DNA from: Hymenopellis radicata
Lineage: Eukaryota > Basidiomycota > Agaricomycetes > Agaricales > Physalacriaceae
DNA length: 64,000 nucleotides
NCBI GenBank assembly: GCA_015501595.1
Contig: JADNRX010000020.1
Location: 186,001 to 250,000 of the forward strand
Direction of reading: 5' to 3'
Part shown: positions 45,732-57,756 of the stretch, one piece after another
Numbering within the stretch: position 1 is the stretch's first letter
How the letters are laid out: the number at the start of each line of letters is the position of its first letter
Translations under genes and position numbers: made by a program
Notes under the pieces: model-generated
The model's database searches: none
Told to the model about the DNA's origin: nothing
Seen by the model: the letters and a program-made list of their open reading frames with translations, nothing else

Positions 45732-47443
45732 TCAAGCAAGGGCTAATAGCCTCCGAAAATCGCAAAGCTCTTCACATGTATCTCCATTACACTTGTGGCC
45801 ATCCTTCGAAAATGCATAGTCGACGATGCGCACATCGCCCGACATCGACACCACCAAATTCCTCAACTCGAGATCCGCATGGCACACCCCGTTTGCATGA
45901 ATCTCGCAAGCATGCCGCCACAGGATCACCCTAAGAGCTAATGAACTCCGGCTCTCCGTGCCAACATGAAGATCTGACTTACCTTTGCTCCTCAGAAAGC
46001 ATGTCGAGGTCGGTGACCATCTTCCCACAATGCTCTAGTATGAGCATTGTCCATCCTTCTCCCTCGAAGAACCCAAGCATCCGGGGAAGCACACGGCCTT
46101 GGAGGGAGGCGAGCACATCGTACATGTGCGCCTCGTGGCAAAGGTCCAACTTGCCCTTCCAACGAGGCGGTATAGCCTTGACAACCAAGGCTAATGGACC
46201 GACAGATGCTGCGAAAACAGCACCCGTTGCACCAATGGATACATAGTTGGAGATATGAAGCGTTAGAGCACGATGAGGAGGAAGCTGAAGGGGTTTCAGG
46301 CCGTCCTCTACGGGATTGGTCTCATGTGGCGGGGTGAGAAGGTGCGGAAAATCTGAAGGTGAACTGGATGAGAAGGACGATGGCGAGAGCTTCACGGTTG
46401 TGGGTTCGTAGCCGTCAATGACAAACGATACTTCGAGACTCTAACTGAAAGTCAAATGGGCAGACAATCTCAGAACTCCAGGAACATACCGTCAGCCTGC
46501 CCAGGTCCTCGTCCTTGTTCAGTTGATACGCACAGTCCCAAGTCAGAATTGGTAAATTTGATGGGGGACAGGCAGGCGGGACAGGAATCTCAAAGGACGC
46601 GACATCGACTAATGGTACGCTGCCTGGGACCAGTAACGTACCCAGAGTAAGTAGGCAGAGGCGATCGATAGGCAAGATTTCGGAGCAAAGCAGTCCGTAA
46701 CGCGTTGATTTCGTCGAAATAACTCTTTGAAAAAGAATCAGGTGGTCGCCGCCAAAGAGAATGCCCCACCAAAGTTGGCAGTCGAACATGGCCACAGCGA
46801 GCTGTGCTGGACTCAGCATTGCATTACACAGAGTTTGAAAACATACTTTGTAGAGCATGCCTCGCGCGCCTTGCTCTATACTATTCCGCTGCAGTTGTTT
46901 GCCCCCCTCGTTCCGCGCCAACGCCACGATACTCGGCGCGCAGTGCTCGAAAACACTCCAACCTTCGTCTTCCCAAACGACGCGTCGTGTGCCGTTATAC
47001 GTCAAGACATGGTCAGGGGTCTGGTCGATGAGGGGGTGCTTGACTTGATCCTGGGTGGAACACCTGTAGCCCTTGAAGGTGATGCCACTCACATCCCGTG
47101 CGACGTAACTCGTAAGGTGGGTGACATCTGCTTCCGTTGTAATCGCCATCGCAGAGAACGATGGTTCTACATCGTCGTCGAAATTTCTGCACATTTTTTC
47201 AATGGCATCCACCCTGATCGAACGGGTTTCTATGTCAGAGGTGAAGGTTTGCGAAAGAGAAGATATGAGGCGGTCATCGAGGCCTTGAGCGAGTCTCAGG
47301 AAGGCCGGAACACGATTCAGAGTCGGCGCTAGGGTAGGCGCGTACGGCGGCGTGCTGGTGGTAACAGATGGAAGGCGCCGAGGCGCGCTGTATGTGTATA
47401 TACTTTCAAGCATCCCGACAAGAATTTCGCCCGGCGTCGACAT
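45732..47443 (-). CDS. REase-like plus kinase-like domain protein, copy 2 (521 aa)
   Basis: Exons 47443-46847, 46801-46490, 46440-45983, 45930-45732, all in phase. The N-terminal 240 residues contain PDHVLTYNGTRRVVWEDEGW and a later helix-strand block (AVAMFDCQLWWGILFGGDHL). This spacing resembles a PD-(D/E)XK nuclease-like core, but Glu replaces the Lys, so a nuclease would probably be inactive. The C-terminal part is protein-kinase-like: GATGAVFAA (glycine loop), VVKAIPP (Lys), HADLELRN (catalytic-loop HxDxxxxN) and VDYAFS in place of DFG; it ends FRRLLALA. REase plus kinase architectures are known among fungal Crinkler/RHS-type effector-like proteins, but membership here is inference. A MIC60 fragment lies upstream, transcribed divergently. 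Confidence 0.66.
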
Positions 47444-47559
47444 ATCCTTGTCGTGGTTTGTGGTGGTGGTTCAAAAGTGACCCGCCAACTCCGTTGATCG
47501 CTTGTCTACTGACTCATTGTTGAGAACATTGAGTCGGACTAAGACTTCGACCCACTCCG

Positions 47560-47730
47560 CAAGCCTTCATAGCACGTGGATTTCCAATCACAAGGTAATG
47601 GAGGGAGGAGCAGTTCCGCAAGGCCTCTGACAAATATTCACAGATTGCTCTTACGCGTGCCTACCGCGAAAAACTTGACAACGAGCTCAGGACACATTTA
47701 GAGATCATCCGAAACGCTGTAACACATCCT
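47560..47730 (+). pseudogene. MIC60 coding fragment
   Basis: On the plus strand this matches the central coiled coil of MIC60: EEQFRKASDKYSQ, IALTRAYREKLDNELRTHLE, II, ending at the exon/intron boundary (NAVTHPK remnant of the donor). Flanking MIC60 exons are absent. It starts about 115 bp upstream of REase-kinase copy 2 in head-to-head orientation, the same arrangement as at 61.8-62.6 kb. Confidence 0.88.
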
Positions 47731-47989
47731 AAACACCATTATCGCGTTACGCAAGGCAAGATACTAGGCAACCACGAACCCCTACGCCGTGCGTTACCGT
47801 TGGTACCATACGGAGGCAAGGGTGCGTTCCAATGAGGGCGGGCCAACGGCAGTTCTCCTACCTGTGTTGAACGACTAAGGTTAGCACCACGTTGAAGGAA
47901 TGACAGGTGAGAGATCTGTCTTTGTCTTTGCAAAGATCGGTGTATAAATGAGTGAAATAACTTAGACATCGTCTAAGAGGTACAGTTTA

Positions 47990-49662
47990 TTACCAGCCTT
48001 GACCGTGAATCAATCCCGTCATGCCTGCAAACACGAAAAGCAAGAGAGTCGGTGCATGCAAGTTCGCACCCGAGTTCGGCGAATGGGCCCCAGACGAAGA
48101 GCTACTGGAGCTTCCGACGTGAGTAGCCGCTGCAGATTCGCTCGTGGATGTATCGGTAAGCACGATGGGCCAGGAGACGTTGTAGTTGTAGCGGAACAGC
48201 TACCCTTCGAGTCAGTACTTCGCCACAAACACTCGAAACACGGTAATTCACCTTGTCAATGCCCATTGCGCTTTGCATCATCAGAACATTGTCGTGAGCC
48301 ACGCCGTCTATATAATCGACGGTGGTATTAGCCGGCATGCCACCGTCCATTCCTTCAAGCATGGCGGCGAAGTGATGTCCGCGATCGAGGTGATTACTTC
48401 CTTGCGTCTGAAGGTTTGTGAGCAAACGGCGAAAGCATGGATGGAGTACTCACTTGGGCCTGGCAGCTCGTGTCTCCAGGAAGATCATCCAGCTACAGAT
48501 CAAAATCAGCCTCCCAGCATCTAACGATCATGAAAGACAGACCAAACCCCAAGCATAGTGAGTTTGACGCGCTCGGTATTTCGAAACGATGCCATCCCGA
48601 CCAAGAGCATTGACGTCGGAGGTGGCGTATCCTGGGAACCCGCCAGAGAGTCCGTACTTGTATTCATCGACGTTCTCGCACCCTTCACTCGTCGCGATGG
48701 GATGGCTTTCAGTGAGCCACATGAACGACGCGGGATTAGCTATATACAGGGGATTGGTCAGACGTCCCATAGACTCAAAAGTCGACACACTCACCAACCC
48801 AGAAATGCAATCTCTCATCGTGTAGGGTGGAGCTACGCAAGCCGATATATCTCTGAACCATTTGCGCGCCAGCAGAGTGTCCCCGATTACCACGACCTGT
48901 CTCATTGTTGAGTCTTCTGTATCCAAGTAGTATTGTGACTGACATTGAGATTGGGAAAGGTCGCCTGGTTCATGTAATAGTCCACGAGCGAATCCAACAC
49001 CGAGAAGCTGCTGTACTTTGAGACAGATGCCGGACCAACGTTATATTCTCCGGTAACCCAATTCAGGATGCCCCAAGACAGTTGATCGCTCTGTAAAGCG
49101 CCAGCAGCACGGTCGGCCTCATCGAAGAAGCAAGGAGACATGATCGAGACTTCCTCCAGTTTGACGCCACTAGGGTCTTGCTCATTGGCGACATACAGCG
49201 CGTTGTTGACAACGTTCCAATCTACGTGTTGTATCTGTAAAAAAGCTGAAATTAAAGGGGGAAAAGACGTACAGTACCAGCAGTCGCGTGGCTGAATTTA
49301 GAAAATACACGTTAGGACTGAGAAAACGCGGGATGATTCAACGCACATTTCCCTGCAAGATGATGATAGCACGCTTTACGACGGCTGGGTCGCGTCCAGA
49401 CGACTGGAAGACAGGCTACAACACGATTAATCCTCGCCGCCCAAATAATGCCCAGTCCCCGCACCAGTTTCGCGCCAATCGTCGAGTCAACGACCCAGTC
49501 ACTCTTCGTGGCGTCCGGAATATCAGGGAGCGCCTGCCATCCTCCATCCGTACTCCCTCCAACAGCAGGATCGGGATTTGATATAGCTCTCGCGCGCAAG
49601 TCCGATCGCGACGCGGCCGACAGAAAGACCAGTGAAAACGAGAAAAGAGCGGCAAGTAACAT
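47990..49662 (-). CDS. Secreted, probably GPI-anchored alpha/beta-hydrolase, with a frame conflict at the active site
   Basis: It starts MLLAALFSFSLVFLSAAS, a signal peptide. Identified segments in order: NPDPAVGGSTDGGWQALPDI, IGAKLVRGLG, VANEQDPSGVKLEEVSIMS, CFFDEADRAAGALQSDQLSW, FSVLDSLVDYYMNQATFPNL, then the nucleophile elbow GHSAGAQMVQRYIGLRSSTL, NPASFMWL, YKYGLSGGFPGYATSDVNAL, TQGSNHLDRGHHFAAMLEGM and DGGMPANTTVDYIDGVAHD. The Ser-rich C-terminus (SSSSSSGAHSPNSGANL) plus the hydrophobic tail LLLFVFAGMTGLIHG looks like a GPI signal. At 48895-48885 the strand before the elbow (VVVIG) and the elbow itself are in different frames, explained by a two-base insertion or a very unusual donor. Substrate unknown. 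Confidence 0.78.
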
Positions 49663-50524
49663 GGTGGTAATTAACGAGGGTGTGTAGGGGGAAAATCATT
49701 GCTCAGCGGCCAGTCATTTCCTCGCCAGGGGTCATCAATATGAAGTGCACTTGGCGTGCAAATCCTGACAATGGACAGGCCAGGGACAGGCCACTTTGCT
49801 CTTGGCATCAGATGGCGGTATTTGTACGCCAAAAGCAGCAAGTCCGCTCGATTGAAGAGCAATGATCTGCAATGATACGAAGCTGAGACTACGGGAATAA
49901 CGAGCATTGACGGAGTGTTTCTTGATTTGGGCTTCAGAAGCTCAACACCAGTGTGCCCCGTCTCTAAATGCGCCAAGTATAATGACACGGAACTTAAAGG
50001 GGCTGATCCTGTTAGACAATTTTGTGAGCGGGGACTCCTCTTCGTTGTATTGAAATATTGAAGGCTGAAGCGTGCCTGACACTAATCTCACCTTGCAGAA
50101 ATGACTGTTGTTCCGGCCTTCTCGGTCGCCGCGGTTCTATTCAGCCACCATTGACATGTATTCGAGCTCGTTCGTGCTCAAAGCAAAGCGGTGCGATTCT
50201 TGGGAGGATCCGTGAGGCCCGCCTCCAAGGGATCTTCGCCAGGAGAAGACCGTGACGGCGTTGTTCTGAAGCAGATCGCCGGGTCAGTGAAGCGGAAGCA
50301 GGAATTAAGAACACACATTGTACACACACCGTCTATTCCATCTCAGTGCTGGCGTTGAGACGAAGACCGCAAGGATTGTCATCACGGAGGACTACAACGG
50401 GACTTGGAGCACGAAAGTTCAAGAGGACGGCGGACGTCTCTAGCAGGGATCGTTGTAGCAGAAGACTAGAAATTTCGCGTGTGATACAAGACAAACACGG
50501 AGACGCATGCCCTTATATTCAAAA
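49663..50524. other. Intergenic stretch
   Basis: Promoter region of the secreted hydrolase and the 3' side of the next gene. Short ORFs only, none recognised. Confidence 0.45.
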
Positions 50525-51556
50525 TCAACTCTGCGACTTGTTAGGATGCTGGGAACAGCTTCTGCGAAGATTGGACATACAAGGCATCATGAAGAGAGCG
50601 ACGACGAAACACTCATTAACCCAGATCAGCTTCACCTTGCGCAGCGCGCGGAGCCGGATGCTCCAAGACGCTGGCCGCCCTTCCACTTTCGCTACCCACT
50701 CGCCCAGTACTTGACTCGAGAAAGGCAGGTAAGCCGTCGAGAAGTTTAGAAACATTTCCTTGTCATCCTTCACCAGTTCATCCTCCTCCTCCTCATCCAA
50801 GTATTTCGCGGGAATGTCGACGAGAACGTACATGGCGCCGCTGAGGGTAGGAATGATGTCGCACAGCCATCCGACGGAGGGGATGGGCATGCGGTCGGCG
50901 GCGTAGGTCACATACGCGAGCTTGGTGCAGTGGTCCGTGCGCGGAAGGAAAAGCTCGCCTATGGAGCGAAAAGGCGTGGGGTTCTCTGGATCCGGGGGCG
51001 CGTAGATGGTGAGGTCCGTGAGTAAAGCGGGATGTTGGAGGTCTTTCAAGGACGGCGCGCGTGCGGGGTGCGTTCCGTCCCAGATTAGATAAAGACTTTT
51101 CAGCTGGAGGGACCCGAATTCGCGGGAAAGACGCGCCCAGAGATTCCAACGTACAGCGAGGTGTCTGACGCCCTCCGCAGCTTCAAGGAGTCGCCGAATA
51201 TGCGATAATTCATAGTCCGAGAGAGTACCCTCAATAGAGCGCAGATTCAAGGCAAGAATACGGATTGAGCTGGCATTGGGTACCAAGAGTTCGCTGATTC
51301 GCTGCGTCCAGTTATTGCGCCGGCGAATGACGACAGTGCTGAACACGATACGTTTCGTCCTGGATGCCCGGAGTGTTAACAGTTTTCAGGTAATTGGGTT
51401 GATATCGCACCACTCATGAAATCGAAAAGCCACGAGCGACATCGTAGCCCTCATATCGCGAGCATCCAAGTCTTTCAACAGCGCGTCGTTGATAGCTCGT
51501 TCTATATCCTCCGGAAATCTGCGTTCTCCGGCAGAAATAGTAGGAGAGGACACCAT
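50525..51556 (-). CDS. Unrecognised protein of the F-box/LRR-like type (309 aa)
   Basis: Exons 51556-51411, 51359-50613, 50561-50525; phases agree. It starts MVSSPTISAGERRFPEDIER and continues AINDALLKDLDARDMRATMS, LVAFRFHEW, then KRIVFSTVVIRRRNNWTQRI. The middle is a leucine-rich series (LKSLYLIWDGTH, LKDLQHPALLTDLTIYA) with an acidic loop (LDEEEEDELVKDDKE). This order (an initial helix, an RFxxW-like element, then leucine-rich strands) resembles the many F-box-related hypothetical proteins of Agaricomycetes. A true F-box is not evident, so no role is assigned. Confidence 0.6.
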
Positions 51557-51835
51557 TTGACAGTAGGGGCCTGCCTAGTGTTTGAATGCGTTCGGTGGTA
51601 AATGGAGGCAGCAAGTTACGTTGCTTTCGAGGTTTCGTCTCCGTCTCCGCCTCCACCGCCGATCATTGCCGCTTTACTCGTCTCCCGTATGTCCCCACGG
51701 ATGCCCGGTCCAGTTCAAGGGGTCGTCGTCGTCGAGTTCAACTCTTTACATTGCTCTACATCGCGAAAGTAGCAATATTGCTCACTCCAAACATGCACCA
51801 AAGTATCTACAGCAGATAATCAGGCTGTTGAGTTA

Positions 51836-52111
51836 CTGTGCTTTGCATAATTCCGTGAAAATCAGGCATTTTTGTTTTTCTTCGGTCCGCACTTTCCGCG
51901 ATATCCGGGAAGATCGGGTGAAGAAACTGTGGAAAAGACCTTATATACCATCCTACAGTGTTTCCTGAGTCTTGGGGACTATGGGGAGGAGAGGTAGAGT
52001 ACGGATGGCAATGAGCATCTCATTCGCCATGCAACTTGCCTAATTTGTTGCTGACGATCGACCGGAAAAAATAAAAAATTGTTGCATTTTCACGGAATTA
52101 TGCAAAGGCAG
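51836..52111. mobile_element. 276-bp TA-flanked inverted-repeat element (MITE-like)
   Basis: The ends are inverted copies of a roughly 27-bp sequence containing CTTTGCATAATTCCGTGAAA (left from 51836, right end 52111 reversed), with one small gap near the tip. Both sides are bordered by TA. There is no coding capacity. It lies between the unrecognised gene's promoter and the 3' end of the ISWI gene. Confidence 0.75.
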
Positions 52112-52257
52112 TACTACTACCCACTTAGCTAGACAAACCTATTCGTCGCCGTCGAATTATAATGAGTACACTCTATGTAAATACCTCTACACAGCGTAAT
52201 AAAACTACACAATACAACATGAAAATAAATTACGCCAGACCTGCCACCCCCACATGC

Positions 52258-55200
52258 TCATACTTTCTTCTTCTTCGTAGGCCGCTCCCCGTTCGCACTA
52301 GCCCTCGCAGACCCAGACGCCTTCTTCGCAGCAGACACAGACGACTTTGACATATCGTCGTTCGTACGTTTCTACAAACACGTCCTCAGCACGCATAAAA
52401 GATAGGCAAAACGAAGCAATTACCTTGCCCCTCATAGTCGCCACCAACGCCGGCATAGTCGTCTCGGCCTCCTTCTCGATCATACTCAACAGCGTATTAC
52501 ACCGTCTCTGCAGCTCCTGCGGTGACCGACTCTTGATGAACCAATCGAAGCGGAAAAGGGGATAATCCATGATATCCCTCTTAATCTGGTCGTACAAGTC
52601 CTCCTTGTGCAACCCGTATTGATTCAGCTGGCACAACAGATATCGATCCTCCTCCTCCGTATACGTCTTCCCCTTCGTCGTCGGATAGTTGAGCTCCAGC
52701 TCGTGCATAGGGTATTTGACGGACTTGATCTTGTGATCAAGAAGTGTCGTGTGCATATCCCGCTTGTTCCGCTTGGCTTCACCTTCCACAATACGCGAGT
52801 GTATCCGCGGGTATTCTGCTTCCACCAGTCAACGTTATTCGAAAATAGCCACTAAACGCAACAAACCCGTAAGCGTCTTCCACTTCCTCTTGAAGACCTC
52901 ATAGTACGTCTGCACCTCCACATACCGCTTGTCAGAGACCTCAGCGGCATAAACTTCGATAGGTTCATCCCTACCATTGTCTCAGCGGACGATGCTAGCG
53001 AGAAGAAGAGATAGACATACCAGCCATACGTTTCAAGCGCCTTAACAAACTGTTGGAAGTCGCGCTTACTCCACTCTGAGAAACCCTCTTCTATGTAGGT
53101 CTCTTTCTGGGAAATCTCTTCCTCCGTCAGAGGTTCCGCTGATCTCAACATCAGCTATAATCTCAAAAAGACATATAAGAAAGGAAACACACCAGTGTCT
53201 ATGAACTCTTGCGCTAGCCTTTGCTCCTCCTCCAGCTTTTCCGGTGTGTCGTCAGGGCCTTGAGGTTCTCGCATGCCCGCGCCAATACCGTTCAACCTCT
53301 GTCAACGTGTGTTCAACAGGGTTGTTTCCAAGTGGGTTGGGCACTGTACCTTGTGAACGGCAAGCTCACGCTCTTGAAGAGCAGACAGCTCCGGCGGGAA
53401 AAACTGGAAGTCTTGTCTGCCAGACGTGAGTGTATCGCAAAGCAATGTTCGTCAGAAAAACTCACATCGTCACTTGTTTCGGTGCGCGAGGTATCTTCGC
53501 AGCTTTGTCTTGTTTCGCCGGCCCAGCGCGCAAGGTATCTTTGAAATAGCTATCCACCGAGTAATTCGACTTGCGTTCACGTTTCGACAATGACAGAAGA
53601 TTCAGAGTCAGGTTTTTCCGTTGCTACACGAAAACATGATCAGTAAGATGCAGTGGTATTATTGAAAAAAGACTTACACCAGCACGGAAGTCCTCGCCCT
53701 CCCACTGTTGAACAGAAGCCTCAGACTTGAAGTTACTCAAGTCCTCAAAGTTGAGTCCCTCGTATCGACTGTTCAACTCAGTCGTTCGTGTCTCGCCGCG
53801 GGCAATGATGGCGTCAATGTCGTCGTTCACCAAAGACCTGTTACGTCGTTAATAACGCTCATCAAGAATGAGCTGACATACATACTCGGTCGTGCTGGCG
53901 GAATTGATAATCTTTTCCGCCCCATGGGTGATCATCTCCAACAGCTCGTCCTTGTTAGCGGCTTTCGCCTGCTGAGTTCGTCCTTGCTGGATGACCAACT
54001 GGTCAAGGCGAAGCTTCTGAGCGGCACGCTCAAGCATACGCTCCTCAACGCTTCCTTCAGTGATGAAGCGGAACACGTAGACCTGTTTGGTTTGACCAAT
54101 ACGATGAGCGCGATCCATGGCTTGAAGATCAGCTTGAGGATTCCTAGAGCGGGCGTTAAATTCAAAGGACGTGACAACATCGAAGAGAATACATGCCAAT
54201 CACTGTCATACAGAACGACGACATCGGCGGTCGTCAGATTGATGCCGAGGCCGCCAGCACGAGTCGTGAGCAGGAAAATAAACTTTTCGCTGCCCTCCTT
54301 GTTATATTCGTCGATAGCTGAGATACGGTCTTCGTGTGCGGTGCCTCCATCGATGCGACAGTACACTGTAAAAAGTAACATTAGATCACATTCAACAACA
54401 CCACAGGCGGAGAACTCACGATATTCTCGGAAATGGCAGTAATCCTCCAAGATGTCCAATATACGACTCATTTGGGTGAAGATGAGCACACGGGAGCCTT
54501 TCTCTTTCATCGAATTGAGCAACTTATCGAGGATGATCATCTTTCCGCTGTTCTGGATAAGATGCTCGTCCGTCGTGTACGGTGGGCCTGGTTCGGCACC
54601 ATCGAACAAGTATGGATGGCATGTCACTTTGCGAAGCTGCATGACCATGTTCATCAAGCGTGTCTTTCCCTCCTTTTTACCCGTTAATCCTAAATGAACG
54701 TTAGACCATGCCACACAAAAGTAGAATCAGCATACCATTGACAGCTTCAATATCCTTCTCCAAGACGGAGCGATACCATTTCCGTTGCATCTCAGTAAGA
54801 CCGACGTAGATGTTGATTTCCTTCTCTATGATCCACAGTGAGCTAGAGAAGGGAAAACATCTAGAAAACAACATACTGGGTAACAAACTCTTCTCGACAT
54901 CAGCCTTGACTCGTCGGAGCAAGAAAGGTCTCAGAATCTTGTGAAGAGCCTCCACAACCTTCTTGCTACTCTCCGCTTCAGTGGTCGTAGTGTCCTTGTG
55001 CAAGAAAGCGTCCAGATCTTCATAGTCTACGAAAATCTCGGGACATATGAAGTTCAATAATGCGAACAGCTCTTTCAAGTTGTTCTGCAGAGGCGTCCCG
55101 TAATTAAAAGCCGTCCTCTCGACATAAAGGCGCGGACAATCTGCGACAGAATGGAATCGACGTTCTTGATTCGGTGAGCCTCGTCAATCACGATGTACTC

Positions 55201-56488
55201 GAACGAGAACTTTTTGAGCGCGTGCTTTTCGATGAGACATATTTCGTATGACGTGATGCAGACCTCAAAGTCTTGGGGAAGGAGGCGTGTGGCAATTAGA
55301 TCCGCACGCTCTTCTTTCGAGCCCGTGAGCACCACCACACTGACATCGTTCGTCCAATTTGAGAACTCGCGGGCCCAGTTCTGTAGGTAGATTTGGGAAC
55401 AACGATGAGATGTGGTCCGGCGATCTCCTTGTAGTGTTTGAGGTACGACAAGAAAGAGATTGTTTGGAGAGTTTTTCCGAGGCCCATCTCGTCAGCAAGA
55501 ATGCCATTCAAACCGTTGTGATGGAGAGCAACCATCCAGTTGAGACCTTGGAGTTGATATGCGCGCATTGTTCCGTTGATGACTGAGTATGCTGTCAGCT
55601 GCGGTACTCAAGGAGAGAGCGAGTACTGACAGGACGGCGATTCTTCAAATACGAATGGCTGGTCGTCCCCGTCGACAGCAGCTTCGCCGTTCTTCAACAG
55701 CTCTTCATCTTCCTCCTTCTCCGACCTCCGGTGGCGAGTACTATTATCTCTAGAGGGAGAGTAAACGCGAGGAACGCGCAAGTCGAGAAACGACATACTG
55801 CGCCTTTTTTCGGCCGCGCCCTTTGGGCTTGGGGGTCGCGTCCATCAGAGCCGCATATTGAGGATCGCGCGCGCGCTGTATGAGTGATTAACAAGTGTGA
55901 TTGAGCTTCAAAGACGACTGACCTTGATGTCAACAAAGTGTTTGAACAGCTCTGTTTGACCGAGAAGATAAGAATACCGCTTGACGGCGTCTGCGACCTG
56001 TAAGAGACGTTCCATAAGCAGAACGCGTACAGGAGGCGGTGATGCACACCTTTGCCTTGTCCATCTCCTCTCTCTGCTCGGCCAGCTTGGCGTCGGCATC
56101 CATTCTGCGCTGTTTCTTAGCCTCCCTCGTCTCCGCGGGGCGCGCCTTGGCCTTTGACTTTGTCTGTAAACACGGTCAGTACCGCCACACAAGCCAGCAG
56201 TCTAGTTGACGCACCACTACCGGCTCCGGCTCCGGGTCGGGCTCGCTGGCCAGCTCATCCTCTTCACCATCGAACTCGCTTTCGCCGTCGTCGCCATGAC
56301 TGGGCTGTCGGACGGGTCAGCCGGTGCTACTTGGCATGGGCGAATAACACACCTGTCGTGAAACAATGTTGCTGGGCACAACGTCGCTAAGAATGTCGTC
56401 GTCGACGGGCCCAGTAGTTGTGAAGGTCTGCGGAACGTCGGGAACGGTGAGCGCAGCGTCGGGAAGGCGAAAAAAACCGTACACTCAT
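52258..56488 (-). CDS. ISWI: ISWI-family chromatin-remodelling ATPase
   Basis: Nuclear SNF2-type motor that spaces nucleosomes. The start is tentative: ATG AGT (56488-56483), then a gtacgg donor, joins to [15 protein letters not shown] in phase, whereas an ATG at 56546 does not. Helicase motifs: [16 protein letters not shown] (Walker A), [10 protein letters not shown] (DEAH box), [52 protein letters not shown] and [20 protein letters not shown]. Beyond the motor are the HAND/SANT region ([20 protein letters not shown]) and the SLIDE domain ([39 protein letters not shown]), which separates ISWI from SWI/SNF and CHD. The basic tail RPTKKKKV ends at TGA. The gene has about 20 introns, giving roughly 1,080 residues. 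No break was found in the parts checked. Confidence 0.92.
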
Positions 56489-57756
56489 GACAGTCCGAAA
56501 GAGAGCGGAACGTGATCGGACCGTTACCTCTGTCTTCAACTTCCATGTCAAACTTGGTGCTCTCGTCTAAATACGCTTATACTTGCCTAAGATCTTCTAC
56601 GGACGACGCCACTGACGCGATATTTGCTACAAGCCATCCGCTTTGCTCAATCACTGCTGTGCATCTACACAGAGACATCTCTTTTTCTCTCGTAGAGGCT
56701 GGTTTGTGAGACTACGCTGTGCAATTCTTCCAAGGCTTCAAGCTTCATTACTCGTGAAGTGCCGCCTATGGCGGCTGGGAACCTTGCTTGAACAATGTCA
56801 ATATAGGCACATCGACATTTCAGATAGGCAAGATCAACCTAAATTGAAGTGAGTACTTTATAGAGAATGCGGCATGCTGCAGACAATGATAAACAGATCC
56901 GTAAAAGGGATGTCATTCGAAGGAATCGATAGCATAATATGCGGGGATTTTCACCAATTCTCGCCAGTGGCAACAGCGAAAAATGAGCCTCTGTATGCTC
57001 CTACTTATACAGTCTGGGTACGACTCGTTTGAGCAGCAAGTTGGGCGGACAATCTACGATGAAGCTAGCAAGTCTCGACTGTTCTACTAGTAGTCCGAAA
57101 GGACCGGATGGGAGTGGCCAATGAAGAATGGAAACAAATGCTCTCAGCACGTCTGCAATCACTGGGATGCCATTCTTCTTGTTCTTCTGCGGTAGGCCTG
57201 TGTCAATACGATCGCAATGTTCAGAAGGTTTGTTGTTGGAACCCCGAGTGTTCACCAACAGACTATAGATAGGCTGTAAGGAAGAGACGAAAGGCCAAGA
57301 TTGATTCAGGTCCGCGTTCTATAACATTTCGTGTCCTGCCAGACCAGACCAAAGGGAGATCCAGTCTCTTGACCGGCGACACATTAAACAGCGAGAAGAG
57401 TATCTGGCACGAATTAATCAATACCAGTCAGCGAATGTTCGGCCCTCGGAAGACAGCGACCAGCGCCCGCTTCACCTCCGACGTCTTATTACACCTCAAC
57501 GCATATGTATAGTCCCGGTTCCCTATAATGATACCCTTCGCTCGACAAATTCGCATGCAGATGCGGCGCAGGCTACTGGACCACGCCTAGGAGCCAAACA
57601 TCCATGCCTTCTCTTCAAAACACCTCAGGATGGGGTCCAGTTTGTGTGAGAGCATCGCCACGGTCACTCTAATCGCGCTGGAGAATCGAGATATATGATT
57701 CACAAGTAACATTCATACAACGTCAACAGATACGAGATGAGAGGTAATCTAGTCGC
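56489..57756. other. Intergenic stretch between ISWI and actin
   Basis: An 85-codon minus-strand frame (57001-57258) is unrecognised. Otherwise no coding signal. Confidence 0.45.

Noticed and set aside
46727..47332. 201-codon plus-strand frame
   Set aside because: Antisense shadow of REase-kinase copy 2; the equivalent frame occurs opposite copy 3.
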